NCBI GenBank assembly: GCA_964533735.1
Contig: CAZHMD010000003.1
Location: forward strand, 124,001 to 188,000
Direction of reading: 5' to 3'
From: UBA6107 sp964533735
GTDB lineage: Bacteria; Chloroflexota; Anaerolineae; Anaerolineales; Anaerolineaceae
DNA length: 64,000 nt
Below the pieces are notes generated by a model. It was not told the DNA's origin. It did not search any database and worked only from the letters and a program-made list of their open reading frames with translations. Positions 9,082 to 18,199 of the stretch are shown here, one piece after another; within the stretch, counting starts at the first letter, position 1, and every line of letters starts with the position of its first letter. The position numbers and the translations under genes are program-made.

Positions 9082-11091
9082 TTAGAGTGCTTCAGTAACA
9101 AGATCGATCAAATCCAATACTTTTAATTTGCCTTCCAGAGACGTTGTCTTTACTGCGTCCTGGAACATGGTGTAATCCTTGGGGCAGGTTACAATGAATT
9201 CAGCAACATCGTTAAGTGCGGCTGCTTCCCGTATCCTATTCTCACTGGGTCTTTCTGTTTTTACTTCTTCATCCAAATAAATACGTCCACCACCAGCTCC
9301 ACAACAGAAACCATTTTCACGGCTGCGGGGCATTTCGGTGATATCGCAGCCTGTGGCGCGGATTACGCTTCTCGGCGGGTCATAGACCGCGTTGTACCTG
9401 GAGAGGTAACAAGGGTCGTGATAGGTGACCTTCAACCCCAGTTTCTTTGTTAGCTTCAATTGCCCGGACTGGATAATCTGGTCGAGGAGTTCTGAATAAT
9501 GCATCACTTTTCGACCCTGTATGACGTCATCAGGGTATTCGTTCTTCAAAGTGTTGTAGGTATGAGGATCAGTGGTGATGATGGTCTTATACTGCGCTTT
9601 TTGAAGGGCTTTACTATTCTGCTCAACCAAAACCTCAAACAAACCTTCTTCACCAACCCGGCGCACATCATTGCCTGAATTGCGCTCACTATCGAATAAA
9701 ATTCCGAAATCCAAACCAACGGCGTGAAACACCTCTGCAGTCTTGATGGTTAACGCGGTTAAAGATGGGCTAAAGGATGCATAGTCTCCGACAAACCAGA
9801 GATACTCGACTGGTTCCCTGGTGGCGTCCTTTATCTCAAAGCTGAGAGATTTAGTCCATTCGGAACGCATTCTCGCGGATTTTCCAAAGGAATTTCCATA
9901 CCTTCCAAGATTAGCCAATGAGGTCTGGAGTAAGTCATCAATTTCACCATCGTTGACCAGAGATCTGCGCATGGCCACAACATCGGAGATGTGGTCTATG
10001 AACGCGGGGCAGTTTTTGATACAAGCACCGCAAGTAGTACAAGCCCATAAAACAGCGGGAGTGATGGTATCTCCGATCAGCTTTTTGCCCGGCTCTTCTC
10101 CCCTCAAAATAGACGCGCTATCCCGATGGAAGGTGTTCCTAACATCCAGGATGACCTGCTTCGGATTAAGATCCAAACCCACGGCATGAGCGGGGCAGGC
10201 ATCCTGGCAGCGGCCGCACTCGGTACACGCATCGCCATCCATCAACTGTTTCCATGAGAGGTTCTGCAGCTTATCCGCGAATAGCAGGTTATGTTCAGAA
10301 TCCTCCTTCAAGCCGGCTAACCGCCCCATGGGTTCCAGTTTTGAGAAGAAAATGTTGAGCGGTGTGGTGATGACATGAAGTAATGTACCCACCGGCAAGG
10401 TCAGGAATACGAAGGCAACCATGCCTAGGTGGAAATAATAGAAAATGCCATGCCAGGTGTTGATAACATCCACGGAATTTGTGGCACCAAGAAAAAGTTG
10501 TGCAACCAGCCAACCAACGGGCATCCACCAGCCGTAAGTAATATTGTCTTCGATCGCCAGAACTGCCAGGCGCGACCCTTCAATGACAGGTCCCGAGAGG
10601 ATGATGATGGTCAACAGGATAAGCGTGAGACCAAATTTGCTTTCAAGCGTGAGCTTTTCCGGCTTGATCACTATACGCCTGAAGGCGGCCATGCCAGCAC
10701 CAACAAGGAAGGCGACCGCGCTCAGATCCATGATGAGTTTGAAGACCAGGAATACGGTACCTTTTAAAAATCCCGGGAAGACATATGCATTCAAAACGCC
10801 AATTGGGGTACCCAAAAAGAGCAGAAGCATTGACCAGGCGATTAGGATATGCATGATCCCGGCATACGGCTGTGAAAGGATGCGCACCTGGAATAATGCC
10901 TGCGCAATCAGCTTCCATACACGCTTTAGGATCTGGTCAGAGCGTTTTTCCGGCTGACCAACGCGCGTCCAAATCCGGGCACGGTTTACGATCCTTACCA
11001 CCATAACCACGAATGCTGCCGTAAGGATGACATAGATGAGGTAATGGATCCATTCCGGTTCTATACCCCAAAAATCAGGACGATTTGGCAT
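9082..11091 (-). CDS. ETF:(methyl)menaquinone oxidoreductase-like membrane iron-sulfur protein
   Basis: This 669-aa fusion has an N-terminal membrane part (~1-250) like the nitrate-reductase gamma/HdrE/DsrM cytochrome b, with candidate haem histidines at 81, 214, 221 and 239. A ferredoxin domain follows, with CTECGRCQDACP at about 289-300 and CTTCGACIKNCP at 351-362. Two cysteine-rich CCG domains end the protein, including HDPCYLSRYN and FCCGAGGG. This architecture (DUF224-type) encoded beside etfBA is the syntroph EMO type that moves electrons from reduced ETF to menaquinone. Its ATG directly follows the etfA stop, with the ribosome site GGAGG inside the last etfA codons. It was considered as a plain HdrDE or DsrMK; the etf linkage decides for EMO. 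Confidence 0.88.
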   Translation of the reverse strand: MPNRPDFWGIEPEWIHYLIYVILTAAFVVMVVRIVNRARIWTRVGQPEKRSDQILKRVWKLIAQALFQVRILSQPYAGIMHILIAWSMLLLFLGTPIGVLNAYVFPGFLKGTVFLVFKLIMDLSAVAFLVGAGMAAFRRIVIKPEKLTLESKFGLTLILLTIIILSGPVIEGSRLAVLAIEDNITYGWWMPVGWLVAQLFLGATNSVDVINTWHGIFYYFHLGMVAFVFLTLPVGTLLHVITTPLNIFFSKLEPMGRLAGLKEDSEHNLLFADKLQNLSWKQLMDGDACTECGRCQDACPAHAVGLDLNPKQVILDVRNTFHRDSASILRGEEPGKKLIGDTITPAVLWACTTCGACIKNCPAFIDHISDVVAMRRSLVNDGEIDDLLQTSLANLGRYGNSFGKSARMRSEWTKSLSFEIKDATREPVEYLWFVGDYASFSPSLTALTIKTAEVFHAVGLDFGILFDSERNSGNDVRRVGEEGLFEVLVEQNSKALQKAQYKTIITTDPHTYNTLKNEYPDDVIQGRKVMHYSELLDQIIQSGQLKLTKKLGLKVTYHDPCYLSRYNAVYDPPRSVIRATGCDITEMPRSRENGFCCGAGGGRIYLDEEVKTERPSENRIREAAALNDVAEFIVTCPKDYTMFQDAVKTTSLEGKLKVLDLIDLVTEAL

Positions 11092-12060
11092 TTATCCTCC
11101 CTTAAGTTCCTCAATCGACCGGATCAATTCTTCCGAAACATCCATCAAATCTTCTGTCGTGCCGTACCTGGCGTAATCAAAGATGGGTGCTTTTGGATCT
11201 GTATTCACCGCGATGACCATCTCGCTTTGACCAATGGCTTCAACATGCTCAGGGGCTCCACTGATTCCCAAGGCAAGATACAATTTCGGTTTCACGGTTT
11301 TTCCGGATTTGCCTACCAGGCGCGTTGTCGGGACCCAACCCTGGTCGACAACCGGACGGCTGGCACAGAGGACGCCCCCCAACGCATCAGCCAATTCCTG
11401 CGCGAGGCCTACATTATCCTCATTTTCGATGCCCCTGCCAACCGCCACCAGGATTTTCTCCTTGGTGATGTCCAGATCATCTCCAGATGGGAGCATGACC
11501 GCTTTCATCACAACTCCGCCGTTTTCCAATTGGGGAACAGGAATTTTTGTTACCCCGGGAGAGGTTGATGAATGCCCGTTTTCGGGTTTGAACTTGCCTG
11601 GCAGCATAGTCACAATGACCCCGTCCGCAGGCAGCTTCCCCTGCACAAAGATCTTTCCGCTGCAAATCTGCGCGATATAGGTTAAACCACCATCAGTGAG
11701 TATTTCCTTACAAAAACTAACCAGGGGCAATCCAGTTCTGAAAGAAAGGCCTCCAGCCAGATCAGATCCAACCGAGGTGTCTCCCAGTAGAACCAGTGAG
11801 GGTTTTTTCTCCTGAATGACCTGGGTTAATACAGCCATATAGGCAGAGTAATTCAACTCTTTCAGGGTTTCGTGATCCAAAAGAAGAACTTCATCAGCCA
11901 GCAGGTCTTTAGCTAACGACTCCACCTTATCGCCCATCAATACAGCCACAACCCTCGATCCCAATTTGCCGGCGATTTCTTTGGCTTGTGCCAGGCAGAT
12001 GAAGGAGATATCGGCTACTTTTCCCTGGAAATGCTCAATAAAAACAAATATATCGCTCAT
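11092..12060 (-). CDS. etfA: Electron transfer flavoprotein alpha subunit
   Basis: The 322-aa protein shows the ETF-alpha layout: a nucleotide-binding-like N-terminal domain (FVFIEHFQGKVADISFICLAQAKEIA) and a C-terminal FAD domain. The latter contains VAVGRGIENEDNVGLAQELADALGG, SRPVVDQGWVPTTRLVGKSGKTVKPKLYLALGISG and AVNTDPKAPIFDYARYG. These segments bind the FAD adenylate and isoalloxazine in known ETFs. Only one FAD site is evident and no ferredoxin domain is fused at the N-terminus. It lies 13 bases after etfB and abuts the EMO-like gene, so this ETF probably delivers electrons from acyl-CoA dehydrogenases to the adjacent membrane protein. Whether the pair is bifurcating cannot be decided by eye. 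Confidence 0.95.
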   Translation of the reverse strand: MSDIFVFIEHFQGKVADISFICLAQAKEIAGKLGSRVVAVLMGDKVESLAKDLLADEVLLLDHETLKELNYSAYMAVLTQVIQEKKPSLVLLGDTSVGSDLAGGLSFRTGLPLVSFCKEILTDGGLTYIAQICSGKIFVQGKLPADGVIVTMLPGKFKPENGHSSTSPGVTKIPVPQLENGGVVMKAVMLPSGDDLDITKEKILVAVGRGIENEDNVGLAQELADALGGVLCASRPVVDQGWVPTTRLVGKSGKTVKPKLYLALGISGAPEHVEAIGQSEMVIAVNTDPKAPIFDYARYGTTEDLMDVSEELIRSIEELKGG

Positions 12061-12073
12061 CGGTCTCTCCTGA

Positions 12074-12838
12074 TCAGATCAATCCCTGAGATTTAATGAT
12101 TTTCACGATTTGGTCAGCAACATCCTTGGGGTTGCCCGTGAAGATTTCCGCGCGGCCGGTTTTTTCTGGTTCGTACATCCTGGTGGCGTCCAATCCGCCT
12201 GCCAAATCGACCTTTCCATCCACTTCATCGATCGAACTCATTTTCATCATCTGGCGAACCTTGCTCACAGGCACATAGCGCGGAGGTTTCTCTGAGGATG
12301 AGATTCCTAACACTGCAGGGAGTGTAACCTCATACTTTGCCTTGACTCCGCCCGGGTAATCCTTGAGGACAGTTGCGGAAGGACCTGAAATCTCTACTCC
12401 TGAGACGTATCCGATATATGAGAGACCCAGGATTTCTGCCAGCATGGGTCCTATGGATCCGTCAAAACCATTATGGTTCGAAACTCCGGTCAGGATCAGA
12501 TCGGGTTTTTCTTCCTTGATCACACTTCCAAATAACCTTGCAAGTGCGTGGTTATTGATCGTTTCCAGTGAAAAATCGACATTCAGCCGTACCAAGCGGT
12601 CGGCGCCTTTGGCAGCGGCAGTGAATAATGATTCATCAGCAGTCTCACCGCCTGCAGCTAACACGATGACCTCACCGCCGCCTTTCTCTTTGAGTAGAAT
12701 CCCCTGCTCAATGGCGTGGTCATCGAATTCGTTCAACATCCAAACCATGTCACCAAGTTCAAATCCATTCTTGTCCTTGTTGATGATGATTTCTTCAACA
12801 CGATCTGGAACAAGCTGCACAGGGATAATAATTTTCAT
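12074..12838 (-). CDS. etfB: Electron transfer flavoprotein beta subunit
   Basis: This 254-aa protein is ETF-beta. It begins MKIIIPVQLVPD, then WMLNEFDDHAIEQGILLKE, the nucleotide-binding stretch VIVLAAGGETADESLFTAAAKGADRLVRL, and the signature DLILTGVSNHNGFDGSIGPMLAEILG (beta subunits normally have a G-x-x-x-x-D-x-x-x-x-x-G-P-x-x-A pattern here). The binding position can hold AMP in non-bifurcating or FAD in bifurcating ETFs; the sequence alone does not settle which. It is 13 bases downstream of the HdrD-like gene and 13 upstream of etfA, all minus strand with clear Shine-Dalgarno sites. Confidence 0.94.
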   Translation of the reverse strand: MKIIIPVQLVPDRVEEIIINKDKNGFELGDMVWMLNEFDDHAIEQGILLKEKGGGEVIVLAAGGETADESLFTAAAKGADRLVRLNVDFSLETINNHALARLFGSVIKEEKPDLILTGVSNHNGFDGSIGPMLAEILGLSYIGYVSGVEISGPSATVLKDYPGGVKAKYEVTLPAVLGISSSEKPPRYVPVSKVRQMMKMSSIDEVDGKVDLAGGLDATRMYEPEKTGRAEIFTGNPKDVADQIVKIIKSQGLI

Positions 12839-12851
12839 ATTGGTTTATCTC

Positions 12852-14048
12852 CTATTCTCCAAAAGACTCTAGAAGCAATTCGCTAAGATCAAGAACTTTA
12901 ATATCCTGTGCGCCGGGGATATTCTTTACGGCATCCAGGAATCTTGGTTTTTCATACGGACAAGCCACAACCAAGGTGTCGGCACCTGAATCGACCACTT
13001 CCTGGATGCGCCATTCAGAAGAGCGCACATGCGACTTTTCCCACTGGAAGCCATCCAGCCACATACCACCACCGCCACCGCCACAGCAGAGGCTGTTCTG
13101 ATGGTGGTGCTGCATTTCAACCAGTTCAACACCCGGAATGGCTTTGATCAAATCCCTGGGTTCATCATAAATTCCATTCACCCTCCCCAGGTAGCACGGG
13201 TCATGGAAGGTCACCTTGGCTTTGACTTCCTTCTTAATGTGCGGCTTCAGCAGATCCATTTTTTCAGCCAGGAATTGAGTGTAGTGTTTTACCGGATAAG
13301 TGATCCCAATTTCCGGGTAAGCATTCTTAAACGCGTTGAATGCATGCGGGTCGGTGGTAATAACCTGGGTAATGTTTACCTTGCCAAGCGCCCTGGCATT
13401 TTTCTCAGCGAGGATCTCAAATAGGCCTTTTTCACCCGCTAGGCGTTGAGAGTCCCCATCACTTGATTCCTGGTTGCCGAGGATCCCAAAATTTACCCCC
13501 AAAACATTCAGGATACGGGCAAATGCGAGTGTGGCTGAACGGACAACTGGATGGTAAGAGCTGTAATCTCCAACAAACCACAAGACATCGGCATCCGGAG
13601 ATTCGCGGCCAAGAACGGGAATATCAAAATCAAGGGATTCGGTCCAATCAGACCGTTTCCGAGGCGACTCCCCCATTGGATTACCATAACGCTGTGAATT
13701 TTCAAATGCAGTCTGCAATTCAGCGGGAATATTCCCGGACAGGATCAATTCTTCCTTGGTGGACCGCATTAATTCTTCTGTGATCGGGATCAAGGACGGG
13801 CAGGCTGTGGTACAGGCAGAGCAGGCGATGCATAACCATACGCTTTCGGAGCGTGTGACATGAGAAAATATTCCCGCCCTCATGGCGGAAATCATCCGGC
13901 TGGGGGGAAATTCCATAGCAAACCCCAGAGGGCATATTCCGCTGCAATTACCACATTGTATACAATGAAGGAGTTCCTTGCTTAATGCCGACCCTAATTC
14001 TGAAGAACTGACGCTGGTTTGATGAGCAATCTCATCAACTCGACTCAT
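12852..14048 (-). CDS. Soluble HdrD-like iron-sulfur oxidoreductase (HdrC + HdrB domains)
   Basis: This 398-aa protein has no membrane segments. The HdrC-like N-terminus holds two [4Fe-4S] motifs, CIQCGNCSGICP (29-40) and CIACSACTTACP (73-84). The rest is an HdrB-like pair of cysteine-rich CCG domains; the best preserved has HDPCYLGRVNGIYDEPRD followed by LCCGGGGGGMW and a final VVACPY. Such domains coordinate the noncubane [4Fe-4S] clusters that reduce disulfides in HdrB. It resembles the C-terminal two-thirds of the EMO-like protein encoded 1.7 kb downstream, so the operon has one soluble and one membrane-anchored version. As first gene it has a good GGAGG site. The probable role is the acceptor-reducing partner of HdrA; no coenzyme M or B pathway is visible, so the substrate is unknown. 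Confidence 0.85.
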   Translation of the reverse strand: MSRVDEIAHQTSVSSSELGSALSKELLHCIQCGNCSGICPLGFAMEFPPSRMISAMRAGIFSHVTRSESVWLCIACSACTTACPSLIPITEELMRSTKEELILSGNIPAELQTAFENSQRYGNPMGESPRKRSDWTESLDFDIPVLGRESPDADVLWFVGDYSSYHPVVRSATLAFARILNVLGVNFGILGNQESSDGDSQRLAGEKGLFEILAEKNARALGKVNITQVITTDPHAFNAFKNAYPEIGITYPVKHYTQFLAEKMDLLKPHIKKEVKAKVTFHDPCYLGRVNGIYDEPRDLIKAIPGVELVEMQHHHQNSLCCGGGGGGMWLDGFQWEKSHVRSSEWRIQEVVDSGADTLVVACPYEKPRFLDAVKNIPGAQDIKVLDLSELLLESFGE

Positions 14049-14585
14049 TATTGCCTCCTATCCTGAAATGACTAATCAAATTCAGACAGGCATCAAGGTA
14101 GATGTGCCTGCAGGATACAATTCTCGATAAATTTATCGATGAAGCAACAATGAAGGAAATTTATCAGCGTATTTTTAAAGTTCGACGCGAGTAAAGCAAA
14201 TAAAATTACCTGTAAGTCGGTTGCGGTTCGGCGAAGAATTAGTCGGCAGTGGTTTAATAGTGAGAGGTACTTTTTGGTGTATCAAAGTTGTATGGTGACG
14301 CGTGAAAAAATGCAAGCTGATTGCACATTTTTCAAACAATATTCTTTTTCAACCAATAATAGTTCGAGTGAGTTCTACCTAAATTATTCTATAGCATTTT
14401 GAACAAGATTACAACACCCTTCAGGAATTGATTGGCAATTCTGTTAATATTTGGTGCAAATAATACAGTTCAAAGGGATCTTCCGCTTGATTAATAGGAG
14501 AACGATCGAATCATAGATATGATGCGGTTCGCAGCTAATTTTATGTTATTTGGTTATGCTATTATTATCCAAAGGAGAAAACTCT
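14049..14585. promoter_or_regulatory. Intergenic region with presumed divergent promoters
   Basis: This 537-base AT-rich spacer separates the minus-strand redox operon from the plus-strand deaminase gene, so it should hold both promoters. I see no convincing gene. Weak promoter-like sequence exists on the minus strand around 14395-14420 (a TATAGA hexamer preceded by a TTGT-rich segment), but nothing matching consensus well. No strong inverted repeat is evident. A 30-codon reading frame at about 14104 is probably chance. Confidence 0.35.
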
Positions 14586-15041
14586 ATGCGGCCTGAATGG
14601 GATTCCTATTTTATGAAGATTGCATACGCGGTATCAGAACGAAGCACCTGCGACCGCGCGTTTGTGGGGTGCGTGCTGGTGCTTGACAAACGCATCCTCA
14701 CCACCGGATTCAATGGTTCCCCTGCAGGACAACCTCACTGTGAGGAAATCGGTCATCTTCTGGTTGATGGACATTGCGTGCGCACGATCCACGCCGAGAC
14801 CAACGCCATTATCCAAGCTGCCTTGCACGGTGTATCCACCCGCGGATGCACCTGTTATGTCACGCATTTCCCCTGTATCAACTGCACCAAAGCCTTGATT
14901 AATGCAGGCGTGACGCGGTTGATCTACAATGTTGCTTACAGATTGGATGAAAACGCGGTTGAATTCCTGCGTATGGCCAATATCGAGGTTTATGAACTCG
15001 TATTTGATCCTGGAAAAATTCCTGAAGGATATAGACAGTAA
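14586..15041 (+). CDS. Deoxycytidylate (dCMP) deaminase
   Basis: This 151-aa zinc enzyme deaminates dCMP to dUMP for thymidylate synthesis. The catalytic HAETNAI motif and the zinc-binding PCINCTKAL motif are intact, and the N-terminal WDSYFMKIAYAVSERSTCDRAFVGCVLV segment with FNGSPAG is typical of the ComEB/dCMP deaminase family. The start at 14586 is chosen because AAAGGAG lies eight bases before it; a longer frame beginning at 14550 has no ribosome site. Neighbouring genes are unrelated in function, so it is probably monocistronic. Confidence 0.93.
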   Translation: MRPEWDSYFMKIAYAVSERSTCDRAFVGCVLVLDKRILTTGFNGSPAGQPHCEEIGHLLVDGHCVRTIHAETNAIIQAALHGVSTRGCTCYVTHFPCINCTKALINAGVTRLIYNVAYRLDENAVEFLRMANIEVYELVFDPGKIPEGYRQ

Positions 15042-15135
15042 AGTTAACCAAAATACCTATAACAATTTACAGGGAGTGATAGTCTCAAGAGAGTGGGATG
15101 TGTTTTTTCTCCCTTGATCCATTTGCCCTGATCGC

Positions 15136-16701
15136 TTAAACGAACATCGCTATAAATGGCGGGCTGTCAATTGATGTTCCCTTCAGCCAGGAAGTTGCGC
15201 CTATCTTCTCCAATATGTGCACTCCTGAACGCCAGGTTTGACCGCGTTTATCAGAATCTTCTAGTACATGCGCCAGCATCAGCAGACTGGCGGCTTCTTC
15301 GAGCTGCCTGCCCTGCTCTCGTGCCAGCTCCAGACTCTTTCGCAGGTGCAATTCCCGCTCTTCCTCAGGCAACCACTGTGCCAGAGCACGGTGAGTTAGA
15401 GCTTCCAACACCGGTGATTGGTGGTTGGAGCACCAATCCAAAATGGTCTTTAATTCATAAACTGCCGAATCCACTTCCCCCAGTTTCGCACGGCAGCAGG
15501 CAACCCACACTCTGCCCAATCCATACCCCTCACGTGACCCTCGCTTGCTGAAGTATTTATCAATCTCCTCATGCTCAGCGATAGCCTGCTCAAACTCCCC
15601 AAAATAATACAAAATATCTCCCAGGTTGTTATGCCCGCGGTAAGCCTCGGTGTTGAACCCAATCCCTTCGGCATGGCGGATATGTTCGAGGGTTTTCTCC
15701 TTTGCCTTTTCCAGGTCCCCCCGGGCAAAAAAAACCAAGCCAAGGTTTCCGATATCGTAGGTCATTAATTGATCGGCTCCGCATCTCTGGTAAAAACAGA
15801 TGGCTTCAACCAGGTTTTCTTCAGCCTTATCCAATTCCCCCATCGTCCAATAAATTAATCCCAGATTGCTTTTGAGCGATTCTGAATTGAAAAGATCACC
15901 TTCACCCGAATACAGATTGATCGCAGCATGGAGGTCCATAATCGCCTCAGGATAGCGCGCTTTTACCCAAAGCAAGGTTGACCTGTGAACAAGGAGTTCT
16001 GCGGATAGAGTTGTTTGCGGTTTTTTTAGTTTCTCGTTAAATACAATCATCTGATTAACAAGAGACAGCGCTTCTTCCATCTTGCCTTTTTCCCGAAGGA
16101 TTTCAAGTTCTGATTGATGAAATTTTAACCACGCCGGTAATTCACTCTCAGATAATCCATCTGGTAAAGCAAACAGACCATGCCTGTTTCCACACTCCTG
16201 ATGAACAAGGTCAGCTTTTTCTGGTTGCCCCAGGGTGCGGTATGCGATGAATTGGATGCGCGTAGCGCTAGCTGCTTCCTTGCTACCAATTGACTGGTCT
16301 TTCAAGACCCGTTCGGTTGTTGATAAAGCCCTGACAATTTGACCTGAGACTAAATAATATTCTGCCAGATCTATCAGGTAGGCATTTTGAAAGCTGGCGT
16401 ATGCCTGGGTATCGATGATCTCCAGTATTCTGGGTTCCCACCTGTGCGATAAACCCAAACGCAGCGGGAGGGGATGAACCAGATGAATCAACTCCAGACG
16501 TAAATCCAACAAAGAAGGAAACAAGGTTGATTCCTCCAGGAGCGTCGCCATGCTGATGAGATGCGGACCAACCTCTGCGGTGACACTTGCTGCAGCAAAA
16601 TCAATCATCCTCTTCAGGCTTTGTTCCATGTGGGTTTTATAAAGCGTGCGCCAGTTTACCTGGTGAACAGGCAGGAGGATCTTGTGACTTTCACTCAACA
16701 T
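15136..16701 (-). CDS. TPR-repeat protein, partner of the NB-ARC ATPase
   Basis: This ~521-residue protein is almost entirely helical repeats. At least eight degenerate tetratricopeptide units are visible from about residue 110 onward, for example NSESLKSNLGLIYWTMGELDKAEENL, YDIGNLGLVFFARGDLEKAKEK and AYRGHNNLGDILYYFGEFEQAIAEHE. The final repeats fade into charged helices. Its beginning overlaps the end of the upstream ATPase gene: the ATG at 16701 overlaps the TGA at 16691, so translation is probably coupled. ATGs at 16713 and 16731 are alternatives and none has a strong ribosome site. In related STAND proteins the TPR sensor is fused to the ATPase; here it is a separate polypeptide in another frame. 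Confidence 0.75.
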   Translation of the reverse strand: MLSESHKILLPVHQVNWRTLYKTHMEQSLKRMIDFAAASVTAEVGPHLISMATLLEESTLFPSLLDLRLELIHLVHPLPLRLGLSHRWEPRILEIIDTQAYASFQNAYLIDLAEYYLVSGQIVRALSTTERVLKDQSIGSKEAASATRIQFIAYRTLGQPEKADLVHQECGNRHGLFALPDGLSESELPAWLKFHQSELEILREKGKMEEALSLVNQMIVFNEKLKKPQTTLSAELLVHRSTLLWVKARYPEAIMDLHAAINLYSGEGDLFNSESLKSNLGLIYWTMGELDKAEENLVEAICFYQRCGADQLMTYDIGNLGLVFFARGDLEKAKEKTLEHIRHAEGIGFNTEAYRGHNNLGDILYYFGEFEQAIAEHEEIDKYFSKRGSREGYGLGRVWVACCRAKLGEVDSAVYELKTILDWCSNHQSPVLEALTHRALAQWLPEEERELHLRKSLELAREQGRQLEEAASLLMLAHVLEDSDKRGQTWRSGVHILEKIGATSWLKGTSIDSPPFIAMFV

Positions 16702-18199
16702 ATGAATTGACATCCCATGTCTTAAGTACATCAGTTTGTAAGAAGGTCGAAGTTAAGCGATGTATTCGGTATTTTGCTGTTTCGTGGACCCAGTTGGTCT
16801 CAATTAATGAAAATTCATCCAGTTCGAAGAAAGACTGTGCGAAGTCATCGGGAGCAAGCCCGCTCATTATCCCAAGAAATTTAGAGTCTTCACCTTCAGG
16901 ATCCGCGGTGAGAAAAGTAAATAATAGTCTGCGAGAGGTATTGGTCAGCGAATTCCAGATTTTCCAATATAGAAAGCGGTAAATTGATTCTTTTCCTCTT
17001 TCTGCTTTTTTAAACTCGTTAATGATCTCAGCCACTGGATTCAACTGCATCTGCGCCGCGATGAGCTTTAGCGCCAGGGGTAATCCGCCAACAGTTCTAA
17101 ACAGATCCTCCAAATCCGGTTCTGAAATCAATGGGGTTCCCCCTCTTCGTCTTACTTCTTCTTGAACCAATTGTGATGCATAGGATTGTGTTAATTCAGG
17201 AACCTGGAACACGGTGACGAAAGGAAACTCACGCAACGATTCCCTGGTAGTGATGATAATCTTACATTGTCCGCAATAGCGGGCCAGAGCAGGCACAAGT
17301 TCCACATAATCTGCAATGGTTTCAAGATTATCAACCACCAGAAGGTACTTCTGCATGGTTGTGGCTGCCTGGATTCCCTTTAACCGGTCTTCCAATGGTT
17401 TTTCGACAAGATAGCTCAACCCTAATTGATGAGCGAGCCTCGAGGTAACGTCGTCCAGTGTGAAATTATGTTCATCTTCCAACAATTGTGACTGCCCAAA
17501 TCCCTTTACAGGTTGGCGAGCGCTGACCCATAGGACCTCAAAATACGCCTGGTTCACTGAGTCCTGGTTAACATAAGCATGGACAAGTGCAGTTTTCCCA
17601 ATCCCGCCCATACCCTCCACGCTGAGTATCTGCCCGGGTTTCAGGGAAGCGTCGATTCCGGCAAGCTTTTCCAGAAGCCGATCTGCTCCAACCAATGTTG
17701 AATATTCGGGCAAAGGGATATTTAAGTCAGGTTTGTGCGCCTTTTGATTTGCTACGATTTCCAGTTTTCTCAGTTCGCTGACAAGTGCAAAGAGACCAGA
17801 ATTGAGGCGCCGTCGAAATTGCTGGGGAACCACATTCGCGGTTTTTGCCAGGTCTTCCACGCTGAAATCAATTTGGGAATAATAGCGGTAGTAGAGCGCG
17901 CTAAATGATTCCAACCGCTCATTACTCCGGCTGAAATCCTCCCTGATCTGGATTAGGGCATCGTTCTTGGATTCGGGGAGGAGATCGCTTAGTTTTTCAT
18001 CTTTACGTTGCTTAAGGTAATTTTCGATGGTTAATGCGGATAGCTGCGCAAATAGCCTTAACCCAAGCTCAACCTGACTTCCACCGAGAAATTGAGAAAG
18101 GATTGCCATATCAAACAATGGCGAATCCACTTCAATCCCGGCGCACATACCCTTCAAGAATTGTTCGACTTTTTGATTTGTGATCAGGTCTATTTTCAT
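16691..18199 (-). CDS. STAND-class NB-ARC ATPase
   Basis: This 502-aa protein carries a complete STAND nucleotide-binding module: Walker A GMGGIGKT (196-203), Walker B KYLLVVDNLE (284-293), the sensor strand KIIITTRE (313-320) and the GLPL motif GGLPLALK (371-378). A winged-helix region follows and ends at YRIHRLTSTFLQT. The N-terminal ~165 residues are not recognised; a segment near 112-140 (DFSVEDLAKTANVVPQQFRRRL) looks like a helix-turn-helix or small helical adaptor. STAND proteins act as ATP-dependent switches in transcription control or in defence against phage. No effector nuclease, protease or TIR domain is visible. The sensor TPRs are encoded by the overlapping downstream gene. Confidence 0.8.
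   Translation of the reverse strand: MKIDLITNQKVEQFLKGMCAGIEVDSPLFDMAILSQFLGGSQVELGLRLFAQLSALTIENYLKQRKDEKLSDLLPESKNDALIQIREDFSRSNERLESFSALYYRYYSQIDFSVEDLAKTANVVPQQFRRRLNSGLFALVSELRKLEIVANQKAHKPDLNIPLPEYSTLVGADRLLEKLAGIDASLKPGQILSVEGMGGIGKTALVHAYVNQDSVNQAYFEVLWVSARQPVKGFGQSQLLEDEHNFTLDDVTSRLAHQLGLSYLVEKPLEDRLKGIQAATTMQKYLLVVDNLETIADYVELVPALARYCGQCKIIITTRESLREFPFVTVFQVPELTQSYASQLVQEEVRRRGGTPLISEPDLEDLFRTVGGLPLALKLIAAQMQLNPVAEIINEFKKAERGKESIYRFLYWKIWNSLTNTSRRLLFTFLTADPEGEDSKFLGIMSGLAPDDFAQSFFELDEFSLIETNWVHETAKYRIHRLTSTFLQTDVLKTWDVNSYVE

Noticed and set aside
14104..14196. A 30-codon frame in the spacer before the deaminase gene
   Set aside because: It has a weak ribosome site, no recognisable composition and no neighbour or terminator to support it; chance is likely.
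16691..18199. Anti-phage Avs-type effector
   Set aside because: No nuclease, protease or TIR motif was visible in the ATPase or TPR protein, so only the STAND call is supported.
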